From NCBI GenBank assembly GCA_951812285.1, contig OX638292.1, positions 356,774 through 420,773 on the forward strand: a DNA stretch of 64,000 nucleotides. Direction: 5' to 3'. A program made the translations under genes and the position numbers. The notes under the pieces are model-generated. The model saw only the letters and a program-made list of their open reading frames with translations. It did not search any database and was not told the DNA's origin. Below are positions 60,383 to 64,000 of the stretch, piece by piece. Source of the DNA: an uncultured Dehalococcoidia bacterium (GTDB lineage: Bacteria > Chloroflexota > Dehalococcoidia > Lucifugimonadales > UBA1127). Position 1 is the first letter of the stretch. Each line of letters opens with the position of its first letter.

Positions 60383-62407
60383 TTGGAACACATCGGCGAA
60401 CTCGAGAAACGACTCTGGTCCAGCGCGGATAATCTGCGAGCCAATTCGCCCTTCGCCAGCAACGAGTACTTCCTGCCGGTAATGGGGCTGATCTTCCTCA
60501 GGCACGCACACAGTCGGTTCCTCAGGATAAAGGAGGAGATCGAAGTCACTCTGCCGAAACGGGGAGGTAACGTGCGCGGGCTGACGAAGGAGGACTTTTC
60601 CCAGAAAGGCTCAATCTTCCTCCACCAGCAGGCTCAGTTCGATCATCTCGTCTCCTTGCCTGACAGCGTCGACCGAGCCCAGGCAATCATCAACGCCATG
60701 GAAGGAATCGAAGCGGACTACGAGACCTTGCGAGGCGCCCTGCCCAAGGCGGAGTACCAAGAACTCGACAACGATGTCCTTGCCCAGATTCTGCGCACAT
60801 TCAATGACCCGGCGCTCAAGAGCGCTGACGGAGACGTATTTGGGCGCATTTACGAGTACTTCCTGACTCAGTTTGCCGATCAGAAGGCCCACGATGGGGG
60901 CGAGTTCTTTACTCCTGTATCAATCGTAGAGATGATCGTGAACGTTATTGAGCCAGACAGTGGCAGAGTGCTCGACCCTGCTTGCGGCTCGGGCGGGATG
61001 TTCGTGCAGAGCGCCCACTTCATCGAACGTATGCAGCAGAACCCGATGGAACGGGCGACCTTCTACGGAATGGAGAAGAATCCTACGACGATCCGCCTCG
61101 CCAATATGAACCTTGCAGTCCATGGTCTAGAAGGGAACATCCTGAAGGCGATCACCTACTACGAAGACCCCCACGAGCTTCTAGGCAAGTGTGATTTCGT
61201 GATGGCCAATCCCCCCTTCAACGTGGACGAGGTCGACGCAGAGAAGGTCAAGAACGACCCGCGCCTCCCATATTCCCTCCCGGGTGTCAACAAGCAAGGC
61301 AGGGTGTCGAACGGGAACTATCTCTGGATTTCATACTTTGACAGCTACTTGAATGACAAAGGCCGAGCTGGATTCGTCATGTCTTCGCAGGCTTCGTCCG
61401 CTGGTGGCCAAGAGGCGGAGGTACGGAGGAAATTGATCGAGGCCGACCACGTGGACGTGATGATCGCGATCCGGTCAGGATTCTTCTACACGCGGACGGT
61501 GCCCTGCGAACTCTGGTTCCTCGACAAAGGCAAGCCAGAAGAGCGGCACGACAAGGTGCTGATGATCGACGCTCGCGGCGTCTACAGAAGAGTGACGCGC
61601 AGGATCTACGACTTCACACCCGAACAACAGAAGAATCTCTCGGCAATCGTCTGGCTCTATCGGGGCCAGACTGATCGCTTTGTCGCGCTAGTTGCCGAGT
61701 ATCTTGACCGGATGATGGCTGCGGCGAGAGAAGCGGTAGAGCCTCTTGGCAGATTCTTTGAGGCCCTTTCCGAGGCGACCGGGGCTGACGATGGATTTCC
61801 GGATCACCTGACGAACGGTGTGGAGGAACTTGAGAATGCGAAGGCTACGTTTGAAGGTGACCTGAGTCAGTTCAGGGAGCTGGTGGAGGAGATTGCCGAT
61901 GGTTGGGCATTGACGAGCCGCGACAGTGACACTCTCAAGGAGTTCGCCGTACGAGCGGAGCCGCTGACAGACACTAGCCAGGACCTGATCCGGCAAGCAG
62001 ACCATCTCTACCGGCTACTGTCCCACCTTGTCGCAGAGACCAAGAGGAGGAACAGCCGCGGGAGCCTGCTCAAGTCCACCGACCAAGCCAGGAAAGAACT
62101 GATCGAGCACCTCAGGGCGCCGCGCTACTTCCGGAGACAGGCACGTTGGCTACAGGAGCGATTTCCACAGGCCGAACTCCGTGATATCGAGGGGCTTGTG
62201 AAGGTTGTGGGCATTGAGGAACTGGAGGAGAACGACTGGAGCCTGACGCCTGGCCGTTACGTCGGAGTCGCCCCAGAGGAAGAGGACGAGGAATTCGACT
62301 TTGAGGAGACCATACGGGAAATTCACCTTGAGCTAAAGGGTCTGAATGAGGAGGCCGCCGGACTGGCGACGCAGATAGACCGCAATTTCGAGAGGCTTGG
62401 GACGTGA
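60383..62407 (+). CDS. hsdM: Type I restriction-modification DNA methyltransferase subunit
   Basis: The 674-residue protein starts at TTG after TAGGAGACGCACAG. HsdM_N is seen in LWSSADNLRANSPFASNEYF and LIFLRHAHSRFLRIKEE. The methyltransferase domain has FFTPVSIVEMIVNVI, motif I VLDPACGSGGMFVQSAHF and the catalytic NPPF in FVMANPPFNVDE, giving adenine-N6 methylation. The C-terminal 200 residues are a longer helical extension than in EcoKI HsdM. It forms the M2S trimer with HsdS and the full enzyme with HsdR; hsdS overlaps its stop. Confidence 0.95.
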   Translation: MEHIGELEKRLWSSADNLRANSPFASNEYFLPVMGLIFLRHAHSRFLRIKEEIEVTLPKRGGNVRGLTKEDFSQKGSIFLHQQAQFDHLVSLPDSVDRAQAIINAMEGIEADYETLRGALPKAEYQELDNDVLAQILRTFNDPALKSADGDVFGRIYEYFLTQFADQKAHDGGEFFTPVSIVEMIVNVIEPDSGRVLDPACGSGGMFVQSAHFIERMQQNPMERATFYGMEKNPTTIRLANMNLAVHGLEGNILKAITYYEDPHELLGKCDFVMANPPFNVDEVDAEKVKNDPRLPYSLPGVNKQGRVSNGNYLWISYFDSYLNDKGRAGFVMSSQASSAGGQEAEVRRKLIEADHVDVMIAIRSGFFYTRTVPCELWFLDKGKPEERHDKVLMIDARGVYRRVTRRIYDFTPEQQKNLSAIVWLYRGQTDRFVALVAEYLDRMMAAAREAVEPLGRFFEALSEATGADDGFPDHLTNGVEELENAKATFEGDLSQFRELVEEIADGWALTSRDSDTLKEFAVRAEPLTDTSQDLIRQADHLYRLLSHLVAETKRRNSRGSLLKSTDQARKELIEHLRAPRYFRRQARWLQERFPQAELRDIEGLVKVVGIEELEENDWSLTPGRYVGVAPEEEDEEFDFEETIREIHLELKGLNEEAAGLATQIDRNFERLGT

Positions 62408-63591
62408 ACACCAACGAGTTTACTCTCGACCAACTTGGAACGGTCTCACGTGGCCGATCTCGCCATCGCCCAAGGGATGCCGCCTTCCTCTATGGAGGAG
62501 CATACCCCTTCGTTCAAACCGGTGACGTGAAGCGTGCCGGTCTTTATCTGCGCGAATACGACCAAACTTACAGTGAAGCCGGATTGGCGCAGAGCAAGTT
62601 ATGGCCGGAAGGCACGCTGTGTATCACCATTGCAGCGAACATCGCGGAAACCTCCATTCTCGGAATTAAGGCTTGCTTTCCCGACAGCATTATCGGCTTT
62701 AGTGCGGACCCCGAAAAAGCAGACGTGAGGTTCATGAAATACCTTTTCGATGCTGTTCTCAAGGTGCGATACCAATCGTTTACTCAAGGGGCAACCCAGG
62801 ACAACCTGAGCCAATCCAAGCTCTTGTCGATCAGATTCTCGGTGCCGGACTTGGCAGACCAGAAGGAGCTTGCTGACATCCTCTCCTCCTACGACGACCT
62901 GATCGAGAACAATCGGCGGCGGATGGCGCTGTTGGAGCGGGCGGCCCAGGAGCTGTACCGCGAGTGGTTTGTGCGTCTGCGGTATCCGGGTTATGAGAAG
63001 ACGAAGATCGTCGACGGCATTCCAGAAGGATGGTCGGCGAGAGCACTCGGCGAGATTGCAGAAATAACGATGGGGCAAAGTCCGAAGTCTACGTACTACA
63101 ACGAGATAGGCGACGGTCTACCTTTTCACCAAGGCGTCACTGATTTTGGCAACAGATTCCCTTCGCAAAGGGTTTACTGCACCGTGGAGAACCGAATGGC
63201 CACCCCCGGCGATCTCCTCTTCAGTGTCCGTGCGCCGGTTGGAAGAATCAACATTACTCTGGACAAGGTAGTTATTGGGCGAGGTATCGCCGCTATACGT
63301 TCCAACAGAGATCAACAAAGCCTTCTCTTCTACGCCCTAAAGAGCCATTTTTTTCGGGAAGATATGCTGGGAGTGGGCGCCATATTCGCCGCTATAAAGA
63401 AGCAAGACCTATATGACGTCCGCCTTCCGCGGGCCAGCGACGAAGTTACATATAGATTCATGGATCTCATTGAGCCCGTGGATTCGAAAATCAAGAAGCT
63501 TCACTTGATGATCGAGTCGCTTACTCAGGCCCGCGATCTGCTTCTCCCACGTCTAATGTCAGGGGAGTTGGCAGTGAGGCAACTACAATGA
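62404..63591 (+). CDS. hsdS: Type I restriction-modification specificity subunit
   Basis: The 395-residue protein has two target-recognition halves, each followed by a conserved helix: LADQKELADILSSYDDLIEN-type after the first and MDLIEPVDSKIKKLHLMIES after the second. Typical starts are seen in LDQLGTVSRGRS and ARALGEIAEITMGQSPKS, and YPFVQTGDVKR and LPFHQGVTDFG are TRD edges. It starts at GTG in a four-base overlap with hsdM. Two different TRDs predict a bipartite, asymmetric recognition sequence. Confidence 0.92.
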   Translation: MNTNEFTLDQLGTVSRGRSRHRPRDAAFLYGGAYPFVQTGDVKRAGLYLREYDQTYSEAGLAQSKLWPEGTLCITIAANIAETSILGIKACFPDSIIGFSADPEKADVRFMKYLFDAVLKVRYQSFTQGATQDNLSQSKLLSIRFSVPDLADQKELADILSSYDDLIENNRRRMALLERAAQELYREWFVRLRYPGYEKTKIVDGIPEGWSARALGEIAEITMGQSPKSTYYNEIGDGLPFHQGVTDFGNRFPSQRVYCTVENRMATPGDLLFSVRAPVGRINITLDKVVIGRGIAAIRSNRDQQSLLFYALKSHFFREDMLGVGAIFAAIKKQDLYDVRLPRASDEVTYRFMDLIEPVDSKIKKLHLMIESLTQARDLLLPRLMSGELAVRQLQ

Positions 63592-64000
63592 GCCCGTCGC
63601 CCTATACCGAGGAGAACCTCGTCCAAGTAACGACTGCCGAGTACCTCGAACATCAGCTTGGCTGGGAATCGGTCTATGCCTACAACTCCGAGACCTTCGG
63701 GCCGGATGGGACACTCGGACGGGCCAATGATGGCGAGGTTGTGCTAACCCGCTATCTCCGCCAGGCGCTGGAAGACCACAATCCCGACCTGCCTGGCGAA
63801 GCATACGACAATGCGACCCGTGAGATCGTGCAGGTGACCACCGCTCAGTCGACACTCCAGACCAACCAAGAGAAATATGGGCTCCTGCGCAACGGGGTGA
63901 AGGTCACATTCCGAAGTCCTCGTGGGGATGTGGAGTCCCGCACGCTGCGTGTGTTCGACTTCGACAATCCAGAGAAGAACCACTTCTTAGCGGTGCGTGA
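63588..64000 (+). CDS. hsdR: Type I restriction endonuclease subunit, N-terminal part (cut by window)
   Basis: The frame starts at an ATG overlapping the hsdS stop (ATGA) and runs past the window end. The 137 visible residues (YTEENLVQVTTAEYLEHQLG, WESVYAYNSETFGPDGTLGR, LLRNGVKVTFRSPRGD, RTLRVFDFDNPEKNHFL) are the N-terminal region of HsdR, before the nuclease and helicase motifs. HsdR translocates DNA and cuts far from unmethylated sites. Whether it is intact cannot be judged here. Confidence 0.9.
   Translation, partial: MSPSPYTEENLVQVTTAEYLEHQLGWESVYAYNSETFGPDGTLGRANDGEVVLTRYLRQALEDHNPDLPGEAYDNATREIVQVTTAQSTLQTNQEKYGLLRNGVKVTFRSPRGDVESRTLRVFDFDNPEKNHFLAVR

Noticed and set aside
52000..64000. 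Right attachment site of the element
   Set aside because: I looked for a second copy of the tRNA-Val 3' end and found none by eye; the element may end beyond the window.

Overview
The window is a high-GC bacterial chromosome segment, probably Chloroflexota of the SAR202/Dehalococcoidia kind. That assignment is an inference: it rests on lipoproteins without outer-membrane genes, secreted cadherin/EF-hand and Pro-Thr-rich surface proteins, and the overall gene style. Marker-gene comparison would be needed to fix it. Bases 1-15449 look like host backbone. From about 15450 onward the sequence looks like an integrated mobile element whose far end I did not find before base 64000.

Backbone (1-15449): a broken LivK-type binding lipoprotein, a single-domain voltage-gated cation channel with a calcium-channel-like filter, a YihY membrane protein, a MacB-type ABC pair, a family-5 solute-binding lipoprotein, two secreted surface proteins and a DegV protein. 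Then come tRNA-Val(GAC) and a tight minus-strand run thrS-prfA-prmC-AEC transporter. A consensus-like promoter stands before tRNA-Met(CAT) and tRNA-Val(CAC).

Element left end (15373-22400): a large serine recombinase whose last codons are the antisense of tRNA-Val(CAC), which marks the attachment site. It is preceded by a ribbon-helix-helix protein. An AT-richer two-gene cargo follows: a GHKL (Hsp90-like) ATPase plus a metallophosphoesterase, a plausible uncharacterised defence module. The cargo appears to have truncated a PP-loop gene next to it. Two small XRE-type regulators follow.

Transfer module (22470-33059, minus strand): a replication-relaxation protein, a VirD4/HerA-like ATPase, a VirB4-like ATPase, two VirB2/TrbC-like small membrane proteins, a PrgI-like protein with a large ectodomain, a TrbL/VirB6-like protein and a secreted protein. 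No classical relaxase is visible. A 30-bp dyad and a second dyad lie in the divergent intergenic region.

Replication/repair and ubiquitin-like module (33445-51816, plus strand): a regulator, a 42-bp degenerate repeat array, zinc-finger proteins, a CHC2/Toprim primase, a Rad52-like annealing protein, a RecB/Cas4-like nuclease, SSB, a RadC-like JAB protein, an NPPY methyltransferase and an SNF2-type helicase. These lead into a PRTRC cassette: protein C (a ubiquitin-like fold in the family literature), an E2-like protein B, a JAMM/JAB protease (A) and a ThiF/E1-like enzyme, followed by a DUF2958 protein. Together these would form a small ubiquitin-like activation, conjugation and deconjugation set. 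Many gaps in this operon hold related GC-rich hairpins.

Right part (51841-64000): a very strong terminator-like hairpin, three direct repeats, an XRE regulator, a 1,542-residue repeat-built surface protein with a 21-base G/C homopolymer upstream of its start, a fused histidine kinase-response regulator with its own DNA-binding domain, an excisionase-like protein, and a type I restriction-modification operon (hsdM-hsdS-hsdR, the last cut by the window end).
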